A DNA stretch of 64,000 bases. Origin: Vibrio ulleungensis. GTDB lineage: Bacteria > Pseudomonadota > Gammaproteobacteria > Enterobacterales > Vibrionaceae. A model generated the notes under the pieces. It searched no databases. It worked only from the letters and a program-made list of their open reading frames with translations, and was not told where the DNA came from. The stretch spans positions 213,510 through 277,509 of the forward strand of contig NZ_JAFEUM010000007.1 of assembly GCF_016900875.1 (NCBI RefSeq). The letters run 5' to 3'. Position numbers and translations under genes: made by a program. Every line of letters begins with the position of its first letter. The first letter of the stretch is position 1. Below, piece after piece: positions 19,412-31,000 of the stretch.

Positions 19412-22400
19412 CTATTTTGACTGTTTACGATACTCTTCTGGAATTTCAAAATCACCTTTTTGTCGAGATTGTTCTTTGATTTGAGGGTCGTTCATCGGAC
19501 CTTCAATACCGTAGGTCACCTGCGTGATAACCTCGACAACAGGTGCAATAACAGTCGTAACCGCTAACACGTATAGAGCGGTTTGCGGTGTAATCGCAAA
19601 CGCTGTTAATGCTGGGATCCCAGAGGTTAAATCTGGCTTAAACGTCGCTTGTGCATCGATGATCTCCGTATTCAGGTTAACCAACCCACGAATCGACATG
19701 TCGCCCGAAATGGCATCCATTTTCAAATCATTGGTTAAGAAAATACCATTTTCGATTTTGCCTGTCCCTTTGATTGAATCAAAGGCTAAACCTTCATCAA
19801 ACACATCAGAAAAGTCCAACTGCAAGCGACGAACCAATGAATCAAAGCTAAATAGCCCAAGGAATTTTGCGGCGCCGCCTACTCCTGAGATCACACCACG
19901 CCCCATTTCAGACTCAACCTTGCCATTAAGTGTGTCGATTTTCATTCCCCAAGGAGAGCCATCCCAACTCAGTTCTGATTTCATATTGAACGGCGCTCGT
20001 TGAATTCCGTTTCTAAACCCGAAGCGAGCCATAATGTCTGAGTTGTTTTCGCTGTCTAGTAACAAGTTAAATGCTGAATGGCTAGTCGCGCCATCTAACG
20101 TCCAGGTACCATCAACATTCAATTGCGAGTCCCCACTCACTACGTCTATGCGCTTCCAGTTAAGAGTGTTATCACTCTTAACGACTTCGACGTCGACCTC
20201 TCCCACTTTGTAACCTTGCACCCAAAAGTCATCGATACGTATGGTGGTATCTGGTGCTTGTGCAAAAAAGGCACGATCAAAGTCTGAAATTAGTGGCTTG
20301 TCCTTATCTAGTTTTGGTACTTCTGGGGTTTTGTCTTCATCAAGTTCAAACTCTGGGAAGTAGATATTCAAACGCTCTAAGTAAACATCCAGTTTGTTGC
20401 TGTCTAACCACTCAAGCTTTCCTGTAGATTGCGCGCTTTCAAGCTCGGCGCTCCAGCGATCTGTGCGCTTACGGGCCAAAAACTCGACGTCATTCCACTC
20501 AAGTTCACCCGCTTGCAAATTAGGTGTGGAGAGCTGAACTCTAAGTGGTTTAGGGACTTCGGGTGTTTTCATTTCACTTAAAATAGAGACATCGCCAGAA
20601 GCTTGGGGCTGGCTAATTACATCTAACCACGCATCGAGATCAAACGCGGGCATTCGCACTGCAGCATGGTGCCCAACAATAGGGCTCACTTTGAAGCCAC
20701 CATTGCCTAACACCCAGTTCGTAGCTTCTAATACGGGTATCTCTCCCGTTATATCAATCTCGGTTTGAAACTTAAAATCAGGTAACTGTAAACGAGCTGA
20801 TATCGATTGCTGATCACCGGACGCCTGCATACTGGCTTTGCCTTTTTCCCCAAAGCTATGCGCAAGAGGGGCAGGATATTCGCTCGCGAGAAAAGTAAGA
20901 TCCGCATTAGTGTCTATCTGATAGGTGAAACCAACATCATTAATCTGAAGATCCACCCCCATGTTCCATGGAACATGTCCTTTTAAGGGCTTGATCCAGG
21001 TTTGACCAATATAATCCCCCAAGGGATCCGCATCCCAATCACCGATGACATCGATGTTCACCGCATAACCACGCGGCTGCTGCTCACCGGCAAAATCGAG
21101 TGAAATCGGCTGGCCAAGTAATTCAGCAATCAACCCTGTCGATGACACCACGTCGTTATCAAACTTGATGGTACCAATCGCATTTTTGAGGTGCATTTCT
21201 GGGGTATTAATAACGATGTCATTGCCCAAAAGCTTTGCATAACCCCAGGCTCGAGACTCTTTATTGGTACCAAAGGGGATGTCTAACTGGAATTGAGCAT
21301 TAACGCGACTATCGATATCAATAGTGGTTAACGTTGCCCCAACCGAGTCGACCAATGGCGTTGCCAACATGTAGTCACGCACTTTGCGGCCATTAGCCGT
21401 CGCCGCTGCCAATATTTCAATATGGCCGTCAGAGCTCAACTCAGGGATCTTGCCCTGAATTAGCGTGGCGTCCACATCCATCAAATCGGCTTGTCGAGAG
21501 TCGAGGTACATGGCATCATTTTCAAACAGCAAATCCAGTTGCAGCTGTGTGATAGCAGGCCAATCCGTACTGAAACTAAATTGCGCTTGTTGCAAAGGAA
21601 CCCATGCTTGAAAGACCCCGTCATTTTGGGCATACGGGAAATCACTTAGCTGACCATACCAAAGTAGTTTTGAGGTTTTAACCTTCCCACCTTGAATAGC
21701 AGCAGAAAGGTAATCGGTCAGGCTGCGACCTAACGCGAGCGTGGGTAAGTAGCGCCAGGTTTCTCCTGCGTTTTGCAGGTCAGCTTCGCCATAGAATGAC
21801 AAGAAAGCGGGTTTATCTGTAGGAAAGTCTAAGCGAAATGCACCCAACACCTGCAGCTCAGGCGTCGCCGCAGTTACTTTTTCCGACCATAAGCGCCAAC
21901 CGTGTTGATCTTGCTGCCACACGACATCGGCAAAGCCGTGACGAATGTTTAATGGCGCTTGAAAGACGTCCCCATAAGGTAAAACATCGTCAATAAATGT
22001 GAGTTTAGCTCTAGCGAAATCAGCCGTACCTGCAAGTTCTGCGGAGAGGCTAGAAAACCCAGGTAGCAACTCCCACTGATTCATTGAGGCGTTCTTTAAG
22101 GAAGCCGAGTAACGAAGCGAGTCAATCCCATCAGACATTGATACTCGAATATCCTCAACCTCCCCTTTAGGGGCGAGTGCATTAAGCGTTGCTTGTAACT
22201 CTTCACTTTGCGGAATTAATTTAACCAATGGCGTCAGTGATTCTAGAGAAACCGACGAAAGGTTTAGGGTAAAGAGCTCTGGCTGCCAATTAAATGCCGC
22301 ATCTAATCCTGACCATTCCACACTATTGGTACGAGCAACAAAATCACTGGCGGACACTTTAAGACCTTGAGTTAAAGGCTCGAGTTTCAATGTGCCTGTT

Positions 22401-23272
22401 TCGATGACTAGGCTGTTTTCTTGTAGCGCTGTCGACCAGCTCAGTTCGGAAGGCTGCATATCGATGTAGGCATCGACTGGCTGATTGTTTTCAAGCCTCA
22501 ACCAACCATTTGCAGAAACGACGGCCTCTTCGACCTCAATATTCTCAGCTACATAGGGCGCTATAAAATGGTCTAGCTGCAAAGAATGTAACGACAGATA
22601 GAAATCGCCCGTCATATCACGAAGACCATGCTGACTTTCAAAATCAGCCAATATCTCTACGCTGCGTGCGTCAACTTCCGAGGTACTCAAAATACCTTGA
22701 ACTTGGTGTCTGTCGCCTGTATTTCGCCACTTTACCTGTTCAATTTGAACTTGCTGATCGCTGCCATCAATACCTGAGAAATAAACAACGGAATCGGTTA
22801 GTGAAAACTCGTGCAGGCGACGGAAAAATAGCGACTCCAGCCCATCGACACCGGGCTGTGATTCTGCTTCCTCGGTGCTTGCTTCGTCGACTTGTCCAAG
22901 GTTTCGAATATCGAACTCTACATCCGCTATGGTGAGTTCGGACAGCTGAGGTTGAAAGGTAAGAATCGATTTTACAATGTCCAGCCGAATAACGACTTGC
23001 CCTATATAGAAGTCGTCAACTTGTTGATCTTGCTGTACAGAGATATCTTCTAACGATAGCGATGGAAAGGTGTTTTTCCAATAACCACTCACTCGCCCAA
23101 TATCGACGTTCATCCCCGAGTAGTCCGAGATAAACGCTTCAATTTCAGGTTGGAATTGGTCTATTTTTGGTAATGCGATGCGTAAAGACGTTACCGCCAC
23201 AGCCAGTGTGACGGTAAAAAAGACAACGATCCATAATATAAAACGCCCAAAGCGCACCGCAAAAGGGGTCAC
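19412..23272 (-). CDS. yhdP: AsmA-like phospholipid transport protein YhdP
   Basis: Very large (1286 aa) inner-membrane-anchored periplasmic protein. YhdP, with TamB and YdbH, is thought to form a bridge moving phospholipids to the outer membrane. A single N-terminal membrane helix (about 8-30) precedes a long beta-rich DUF3971/AsmA-like body. The start is GTG with AGGAG seven bases upstream. Length matches E. coli YhdP (about 1266). It is of interest that this window carries two phospholipid-trafficking systems, Mla and YhdP. Confidence 0.92.
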   Translation of the reverse strand: MTPFAVRFGRFILWIVVFFTVTLAVAVTSLRIALPKIDQFQPEIEAFISDYSGMNVDIGRVSGYWKNTFPSLSLEDISVQQDQQVDDFYIGQVVIRLDIVKSILTFQPQLSELTIADVEFDIRNLGQVDEASTEEAESQPGVDGLESLFFRRLHEFSLTDSVVYFSGIDGSDQQVQIEQVKWRNTGDRHQVQGILSTSEVDARSVEILADFESQHGLRDMTGDFYLSLHSLQLDHFIAPYVAENIEVEEAVVSANGWLRLENNQPVDAYIDMQPSELSWSTALQENSLVIETGTLKLEPLTQGLKVSASDFVARTNSVEWSGLDAAFNWQPELFTLNLSSVSLESLTPLVKLIPQSEELQATLNALAPKGEVEDIRVSMSDGIDSLRYSASLKNASMNQWELLPGFSSLSAELAGTADFARAKLTFIDDVLPYGDVFQAPLNIRHGFADVVWQQDQHGWRLWSEKVTAATPELQVLGAFRLDFPTDKPAFLSFYGEADLQNAGETWRYLPTLALGRSLTDYLSAAIQGGKVKTSKLLWYGQLSDFPYAQNDGVFQAWVPLQQAQFSFSTDWPAITQLQLDLLFENDAMYLDSRQADLMDVDATLIQGKIPELSSDGHIEILAAATANGRKVRDYMLATPLVDSVGATLTTIDIDSRVNAQFQLDIPFGTNKESRAWGYAKLLGNDIVINTPEMHLKNAIGTIKFDNDVVSSTGLIAELLGQPISLDFAGEQQPRGYAVNIDVIGDWDADPLGDYIGQTWIKPLKGHVPWNMGVDLQINDVGFTYQIDTNADLTFLASEYPAPLAHSFGEKGKASMQASGDQQSISARLQLPDFKFQTEIDITGEIPVLEATNWVLGNGGFKVSPIVGHHAAVRMPAFDLDAWLDVISQPQASGDVSILSEMKTPEVPKPLRVQLSTPNLQAGELEWNDVEFLARKRTDRWSAELESAQSTGKLEWLDSNKLDVYLERLNIYFPEFELDEDKTPEVPKLDKDKPLISDFDRAFFAQAPDTTIRIDDFWVQGYKVGEVDVEVVKSDNTLNWKRIDVVSGDSQLNVDGTWTLDGATSHSAFNLLLDSENNSDIMARFGFRNGIQRAPFNMKSELSWDGSPWGMKIDTLNGKVESEMGRGVISGVGGAAKFLGLFSFDSLVRRLQLDFSDVFDEGLAFDSIKGTGKIENGIFLTNDLKMDAISGDMSIRGLVNLNTEIIDAQATFKPDLTSGIPALTAFAITPQTALYVLAVTTVIAPVVEVITQVTYGIEGPMNDPQIKEQSRQKGDFEIPEEYRKQSK

Positions 23273-23292
23273 TCAACCACTCCTAGAACCAA

Positions 23293-24762
23293 TTACATCA
23301 TCACAACATCAAACTGCTCTTGCACATACAGTGGTTCGCAGTTGATAGTCACTTGCTTTCCGATAAAGACTTCTAATTCTGCCAATGCATGAGATTCTTC
23401 ACCCAGTAGAGTATCGGCCACTCTAGGTGCTGCGTAGACCACAAATTTGTCCGCATCATACGCCCTGTTAACTCGGGTGATTTCGCGCAATATTTCGTAG
23501 CAAACGGTCTCGACCGTTTTCACCGAGCCACGACCTTCACAAGTTGGACAACCAGAGCACAGCACATGTTCAATACTTTCTCGTGTGCGCTTGCGAGTCA
23601 TCTCAACCAAGCCGAGCTGAGTAAAGCCATTAATATTAGTCTTCACGCGATCGCGATCGAGCGCGACTTCTAAAGAGCGAAGTACTCGGTCTCGATGCTC
23701 ATCGTGCAACATGTCGATAAAATCAATGATGATAATGCCACCAAGATTTCGCAAACGTAATTGACGCGCAATGGCTTCAGTTGCTTCTAGGTTAGTATTA
23801 AAAATAGTTTCTTCTAAGTTTCGTCGGCCAACAAAGGCACCTGTATTGATATCGATGGTGGTCATTGCTTCAGTCTGATCAATAATCAGATACCCACCAG
23901 ACTTCAACTCGACTTTACGCTCTAGGGAACGCTGTATTTCGTTCTCTGTGTCGTACATATCAAATATAGGTTTGTGACCTTCATATAACTCTAGCTTGTC
24001 CGTAAGTTCTGGAACAAACTCGGCCACAAACTCTTGCAACGTGTCATATACAATGCGTGAATCGACGGTAACTTGAGAAATTTCAGTGCCGACAAAATCG
24101 CGCAAAATTCGCTGCGCCAAACCAAGCTCTCCATAAAGCATAGATTTGGTTTTGTAGCGGCTACGTCGCTCGATCACTTTTTGCCATAATCGCTTCAAAA
24201 AAGCCGCGTCTTGAGATAGCTCATGATCGTCTGCGCCTTCTGCCGCCGTTCGAATAATGAATCCACCTAACTCATCGCAAAAAGGACTCACTAGTTGTTT
24301 TAAGCGGTTGCGCTCGTCTTCGCTTTCAATACGTTGTGACACGCCCACATGGCTTGCACCAGGCATAAATACTAGATAGCGAGATGGCAAAGTGATGTCG
24401 GTCGTCAATCGAGCGCCTTTAGTGCCTAAAGGATCCTTAACCACCTGCACCACGATATCCTGACCTTGGCGAACCAGTTCAGAGATATCTCTTACCTGAA
24501 ACTGCTGCTTTTCGTTTTCAGCAACACATTCTGTATGGGGAACAATATCTGAGGCGTGCAAGAAAGCCGCTTTATCTAGCCCAATATCGACAAAAGCAGC
24601 CTGCATGCCCGGTAAAACCCGGCTCACTTTGCCTTTGTAAATATTGCCAACAATCCCTCGTTTAGCTTCACGTTCAATGTGAACCTCTTGCAGCATGCCA
24701 CCTTCGATCATCGCTACACGCGTTTCACTTGGGGTAATGTTTAAGAGTAATTCTGCACTCAT
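23293..24762 (-). CDS. rng: Ribonuclease G
   Basis: Endoribonuclease that matures the 5' end of 16S rRNA and decays some mRNAs. The 489-residue protein has an N-terminal S1 domain (about 38-120), the RNase E/G catalytic core with metal-binding aspartates (TTIDINTGAF and IIIDFIDM) and the zinc-link cysteines (CSGCPTCEGRG). It lacks the long RNase E C-terminal scaffold. It lies 12 bases downstream of maf. Confidence 0.96.
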   Translation of the reverse strand: MSAELLLNITPSETRVAMIEGGMLQEVHIEREAKRGIVGNIYKGKVSRVLPGMQAAFVDIGLDKAAFLHASDIVPHTECVAENEKQQFQVRDISELVRQGQDIVVQVVKDPLGTKGARLTTDITLPSRYLVFMPGASHVGVSQRIESEDERNRLKQLVSPFCDELGGFIIRTAAEGADDHELSQDAAFLKRLWQKVIERRSRYKTKSMLYGELGLAQRILRDFVGTEISQVTVDSRIVYDTLQEFVAEFVPELTDKLELYEGHKPIFDMYDTENEIQRSLERKVELKSGGYLIIDQTEAMTTIDINTGAFVGRRNLEETIFNTNLEATEAIARQLRLRNLGGIIIIDFIDMLHDEHRDRVLRSLEVALDRDRVKTNINGFTQLGLVEMTRKRTRESIEHVLCSGCPTCEGRGSVKTVETVCYEILREITRVNRAYDADKFVVYAAPRVADTLLGEESHALAELEVFIGKQVTINCEPLYVQEQFDVVMM

Positions 24763-24774
24763 TGGCGCACCTCG

Positions 24775-25383
24775 TTAAATGTCTGTAAAATTCTGCAAGA
24801 GTTGTTCGGTTTCAAAAAGAGGCAGCCCCACCACCGCGTGGTAGCTCCCTTCAATTTTTTTGACAAACTTACCGCCAACCCCTTGTATAGCATAACTACC
24901 AGCTTTGTCTTTAGGCTCACCCGTTTGCCAGTAATGCTCAATATCTTGACCCGTCAGTTCTGTAAACCAGACAGACGTTACGACGAGTTCTGTGTGACTT
25001 GTGGCAATAACGCCCTGCTTTACAGCTACGGCACTGATCGCCGTCATGACTTGATGTTTCTGGTTTGACAGTCGCGTTAGCATCGCTCGACTATGGTCCA
25101 GATCTTGGGGTTTTTCAAAGACGATTCCGTCTAACACCACCACCGTATCTGAGCCTAAGAACACCTGATGTTCACAAGCTAACGACTCTTCGGCATGTCG
25201 TTGTATCGAAATGTCTGCAGCAGCCAGTGCTTTTTGATACGCCAGTCTGCGTACGTAACTTTCTGGACTCTCGTTGGGTTGTTGCTGCTCTTCGATGTCG
25301 GGCACCAGAATATCAAAGCTATACCCCAATTGAGTGAGCAGCTCTTGACGTCTAGGCGATCCAGAAGCGAGCACCAGTTCCAT
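24775..25383 (-). CDS. maf: Maf-family nucleoside triphosphate pyrophosphatase (YhdE type)
   Basis: Hydrolyses non-canonical or selected nucleoside triphosphates (dTTP/UTP for the YhdE branch) and is linked to septum control. Maf signatures are the N-terminal SGSPRRQELL, the FLGSDTVVVLDG loop, and the KDKAGSYAIQG and VVGLPLFE motifs. The length of 202 is standard. Position between mreD and rng is the usual one. Assigning YhdE rather than YceF specificity rests on this context. Confidence 0.92.
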   Translation of the reverse strand: MELVLASGSPRRQELLTQLGYSFDILVPDIEEQQQPNESPESYVRRLAYQKALAAADISIQRHAEESLACEHQVFLGSDTVVVLDGIVFEKPQDLDHSRAMLTRLSNQKHQVMTAISAVAVKQGVIATSHTELVVTSVWFTELTGQDIEHYWQTGEPKDKAGSYAIQGVGGKFVKKIEGSYHAVVGLPLFETEQLLQNFTDI

Positions 25384-25409
25384 GGTTGTTACCTTATATC
25401 AATGCAGAG

Positions 25410-25898
25410 TTAGCGTACATGCCACATTCGACGCACTCGGCGCAGAAGTAAAAATACCCATGGCCACAATATACCATTGACTAGGCCTGCCCACAGCGAG
25501 ATTGGATTGAAATACACGTCTTTAATGAGAAACTCACCAAAAAACTCCAGCACAAAGCCTAGAATAGTCAAAATACCCACTAATACGGCTTGCTGCCACA
25601 GGGCCATATTTCTGAGTACCAGAAAGTTCATTGCGACCACATAAATCACAATGGACATAACCATTCCGTGAATGCCCAAGGTTGAGCCTAAAAGTAGATC
25701 CCAAAGTAGACCCAGTACAAAAGCGGTACCAACATTCACTCGGTGCGGCAGCGCCATTACCCAATAGATTGCCACTAAAATGATCCAAGAAGGTCGAAGC
25801 AAATCGAGTGTTCCTGGCCACGGTATGATCTGCAACGTCAATGCAACTAGGAATGTGCACCAGATAACCCAACGGCCGCGGCTAAGGCTACTCGCCAT
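25410..25898 (-). CDS. mreD: Rod shape-determining protein MreD
   Basis: Small polytopic inner-membrane protein (162 aa, about five helices) of the elongasome, linking MreB/MreC to peptidoglycan synthases. Its start overlaps mreC by 11 bases. Identification is from hydrophobic pattern, length and operon position, plus the recognisable DLLLGSTLGIHG stretch. Confidence 0.94.
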   Translation of the reverse strand: MASSLSRGRWVIWCTFLVALTLQIIPWPGTLDLLRPSWIILVAIYWVMALPHRVNVGTAFVLGLLWDLLLGSTLGIHGMVMSIVIYVVAMNFLVLRNMALWQQAVLVGILTILGFVLEFFGEFLIKDVYFNPISLWAGLVNGILWPWVFLLLRRVRRMWHVR

Positions 25899-26853
25899 CG
25901 TTCACCTCATTCTCTTCCGTAGTCGGTTGCTGTTCTTCAACGGCACCTTCTTGCTCTAGTGCAGTTACTTGTTGCGCGGTTTCTTGGGTCAGTTCCTGCT
26001 GCTCATTGTCCAATTGCAGCTCAGCTTTAATCGCTTCTGTTGGCCAAATGAGGAGTAAGTAACGAAGACGGTCAAAATCTACTGTTGGCTCTGCGGAAAT
26101 CAACGCAAACTCTTTATGGGAGTCGTTAATGACTTCTGAAATGTACGCAACTGGATACCCTTCGGGGTAAACACCGCCCAATCCCGAGCTCACTAGCAAA
26201 TCGCCTTGGATAATATCGGTGTTACTTGGAATATGCTGCAGTTGAATACTTTTTGCTTCTCCAGATCCAGAGGCAATAACCCGAATGTCATTACGGATCA
26301 CTTGAACTGGGATCGCTGCATTTGGATCGGTGATCAGTAGCACTCGGCTGTTGTGAGCAGACACTGTCACCACTTGGCCAACGATGCCTTTCTCGTTAAT
26401 CACCGGCTGCCCAACGTATACGCCGTCAACTCGCCCTTTATCAATCACAACTTGGTCTTGATAAGTGGATGAATCAACCGCCATCACTTCGGTCACAACC
26501 TTGCGCTCATCACGAACAAACGGAGAACCAAGCAGCTTACGTAGCCGCTCATTTTCCTCTTTGTACTGATCCAGCAGCGCATTATCACTTTCGAGTAGGA
26601 GTAACTTACTGCGAAGCGCTTTGTTTGTATTGAGAAGGGATTGCTTGGCACTGAAACGCTCGTAAACCCCATCAAACATGGTTCTTGGCATATTAGCCAA
26701 ATATTGAATAGGGGCCACACTGCTGTTGAGTAAATAACGTACAGAAGCAAAAGCGTCTAAACGACTATCAGCCAACATTAAGCTGGCTGATAGGAGTAAC
26801 GCTGTAAAGAGGCGAAATTGTAGAGAAGGGCCTCTACCAAATATCGGATTCAT
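25888..26853 (-). CDS. mreC: Rod shape-determining protein MreC
   Basis: Bitopic periplasmic elongasome protein. The N-terminal cytoplasmic segment and membrane helix (about 10-30) are followed by a coiled coil (about 65-110, starting NTNKALRSKLLLLESD) and two beta-barrel domains. A C-terminal tail of about 40 residues is Gln/Glu-rich, common in vibrios and probably disordered. It lies 22 bases after mreB. Confidence 0.95.
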   Translation of the reverse strand: MNPIFGRGPSLQFRLFTALLLSASLMLADSRLDAFASVRYLLNSSVAPIQYLANMPRTMFDGVYERFSAKQSLLNTNKALRSKLLLLESDNALLDQYKEENERLRKLLGSPFVRDERKVVTEVMAVDSSTYQDQVVIDKGRVDGVYVGQPVINEKGIVGQVVTVSAHNSRVLLITDPNAAIPVQVIRNDIRVIASGSGEAKSIQLQHIPSNTDIIQGDLLVSSGLGGVYPEGYPVAYISEVINDSHKEFALISAEPTVDFDRLRYLLLIWPTEAIKAELQLDNEQQELTQETAQQVTALEQEGAVEEQQPTTEENEVNDGE

Positions 26854-26875
26854 GGTGGGGTTCTATCGCTAAGAC

Positions 26876-27937
<1,062 letters not shown>

Positions 27938-27964
27938 CTAGTATGGCGACAAAAAATTGCACTA

Positions 27965-27993
27965 AATGTACCAATGCCACGCTTATTGGGCAA
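27965..27993 (-). promoter_or_regulatory. Candidate mreB promoter
   Basis: On the minus strand TTGCCC (27988-27993) and TACATT (27965-27970) are separated by 17 bases. Inverted repeats CAATGCC (27972-27978) and GGCATTG (27994-28000) flank it. Prediction from sequence only. Confidence 0.45.
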
Positions 27994-28077
27994 GGCATTG
28001 ACACACAAACTTGGGGTAAATCTCGCTTTTTGTCGAAGAAGACTGAGATAAGCCGGAAAAAAAGAATTTTCTTAGGT

Positions 28078-31000
28078 CTAATTTCCGGTTAATCCGCGCT
28101 CTCCTCGGTAAATTACACGATCATTTCCTCGGAAGGTTCCAAAGGTAATCACGGCAGATGGATCTTCATCACCAATGTTTCGCCAATTGTATCGAAGCCA
28201 CGGGCGGTTAGTATAATTATTTACCGGACAATTAATCTCTGGATCGATACTAGCTACCTTTTGAGGCTCCTGGCTACCTATTCGAAGCCACATTCGTATT
28301 TGCTCCCGAACTGACGAGTCGCTATGAGAACCATATAACAGAGAAGACGAAGGAATAGATTGCTCACTCGCTTCTCCGTTGATCACTCCGCCAATCCCAT
28401 TGAAGGAAGCAACACTTGCTCCACTGTCTAACCAGATTTGTTGAACGCAGTGATACTCGCCATTGTAAGTAGAACCTACCGCTAATGTAGAACCATCGCT
28501 ACTGTTTTGAATAAACCTATCACCATTCCAATATTCAACCCTTAATGGAATGATCAATGCTGATCCTGTTAGCCCTTGTCCACTATTACCTGCGACATCA
28601 TCTAGCACCATACGCCCATATCGAAAATCGTACGCTGACTGCAAGGCGACGAATTGCGTGATCTCATCGGTTAGTTCAATCGCCGTTTGCCATGAAGCGC
28701 CGTCAAATACACGACTCACATCCAATCCGAAATCGGTATTTGAGTCGGTATAAGGACCGTCGGTAAACGTCGTTTCAGCGAGGATAGGAGTGCGCATAAA
28801 GGAAAATGCATCGAAATTGACGGCTAATTGAGAGTAAGGCTTTTCGCCATCGCTAGGCGTGGTTTTAACCCAATTGTTGACTGGGTAAATAGTCGGTATA
28901 GCACTGCCATCATCAAACAACCTATCAACGAGATCCACTGCAGAACTTGTCTGAGCAATATATTGAATTTCCGACGCATAGCTAGGCGAAAATAGATGAT
29001 AGTTTTGGACCTTTGTGCCATCAACCGCATGCGCAAATACACTAAACTGGTGTTGCAATGGCTGATTCATATACGCGAAACTGCTGTGCTCCGTGGGGTG
29101 ATCGACATTATCTTCAGCACTTAGGTATTTTGGATAGAACCGTCCTATCGCTCTTACACCTGGCTTAATATCCCCTAAGAAAGCACCGCTTGCCGATACA
29201 ACCAAGCTTCCTACGTCATTCCAGCTTAAATCGTTTAACACAATATTTGTTTGATCTTCATTAGTCATCTCTGTTGTGCCTAGGATACCGTCGCCAATCT
29301 CCCCTCCCGTTGGAGAGTCGATTGCGGTAGACTCCAATTTCGCGCTACCTAGGGGGGCATCAAAGCCGAAGAAGTTTTGTGTCTCTGCTTCACCACATAG
29401 TGTAGTCACATCAATAGTGGCGGAATCTGTGGCACCTGTAATGTACCTCAGAGGGTGTAAATTAAGGGTGAAAAATTCCCCCGCTGCCGCAAAAGCATCG
29501 ATATCCAAGTCGCCACTGCTTGACGTTCCTGTCAGTGACTTTTCGTCGTGACATATCGCGAATGTCCAAGGGCGAGCATCAAGTTGCTGGATGCCAACAA
29601 TGTCCTCACACTCTTGTTCATTGTCATCGTTGGTGATGCACACTTGATCCGTTAAGGTATAACTCACGCTACCAGCTTCAGGGTAAATCACCTCTGTTTC
29701 TGCACTAGCAGAACTGTTAAACCGCAATTCCAATGCACTGTTTGGAGCGGCTATCCAGTTATCACTTCTATCCTTCACTGAAATGACTTCTGCAACATTA
29801 AGGTCAAGAGTCGTTGGTGCTTCATAAGAAGTAATGGACAATTCTAACTCTTTGTCTCCACTATATAAATCATCAGAGATTGGAGCAGGGTTACCACTTT
29901 CGTCACATTGAAGCGCTTGAATCGTAATGGTCGTCGCCTGATTGGCGATAACAGATTGAACAGAGTCGCTAATCTCGAAACGATTGGGCACAAAGTCGTA
30001 CTCGCCACGTTGCAAAGTACCCGATTCACTTCCTTCAATATAAGCTTCAACCATGACAGTACCAACCGTGTTGTCACTTAGGTCAATTTGCAGTAGCCCT
30101 TGAGTGTTCGTCTTGTAGCTATTGCCACCATTTGAACTGCCTTGTTTTACGGTTGTCACATAGGTCGAACTGTTTGAAAAGTTAGCGATTATGTTCCCCG
30201 TAAAGCTACCATCTGGTTGGTTAGATGCATTCAGCACTTGAAAGTCGAGTGTTTCTCCCGCTTCACAGGTTAGATTAACGGCTCGTTTTGGCGTCAAAAG
30301 CAACAGTCGTACACTTGGGTTGGGCGGTGAACATCCGGGTATCCCTTGCGGTTGGATAAAGCTGGTATCGCGCGCTTCAAAGTCAATATACGGAGCGGTA
30401 ATCGCACCTTTCATTTGAAAACGAGCGGTATTTTCAACCTTAAAGCCTACAGTACTTTGCGAAGATACGTATACGCTAGCGCTCACTTTTATGTCTGAGC
30501 CACCAACGGGATGCCATTTCGAATCTGCCCCATGGCCAATAAAAGTCAAGTCTGTGTGTTCAAAGCCATCTAAACTGCTTGCAGCGTTCAAATACATTCG
30601 ATCTCTTTGACTAAAGCTGATGGTGTTGTAGTGAATGACAACAGGCCCATCGACCAAAAGCGAGGCGTCATTTTCATTGAAGGATAACGAGCCTACCCAA
30701 TATTCACCTGCAGCTAAAGTAATGCTACTTCTATTCCGACCAAACGAGAATGAGGTGTAACTGCCCGGGCTAAGATCGACATTGCCACTTTCTGGAGCCA
30801 CAATATCAGGCCCCGAGGCGACAAAAGCATCAAGATCGGGCACACCATCCGGGAAATAATTAAGCGCATTACTGACCGTACAAGCCCCACCATCATTTTC
30901 ACCATCTTGATATTGACAGCCGTTGTTCGAAGTAGACGCTCGGGAGACCGAAGAGCTCACAAACGCTAGCGCGTCAGTGGTGTTTTTATCATCAAAAATA

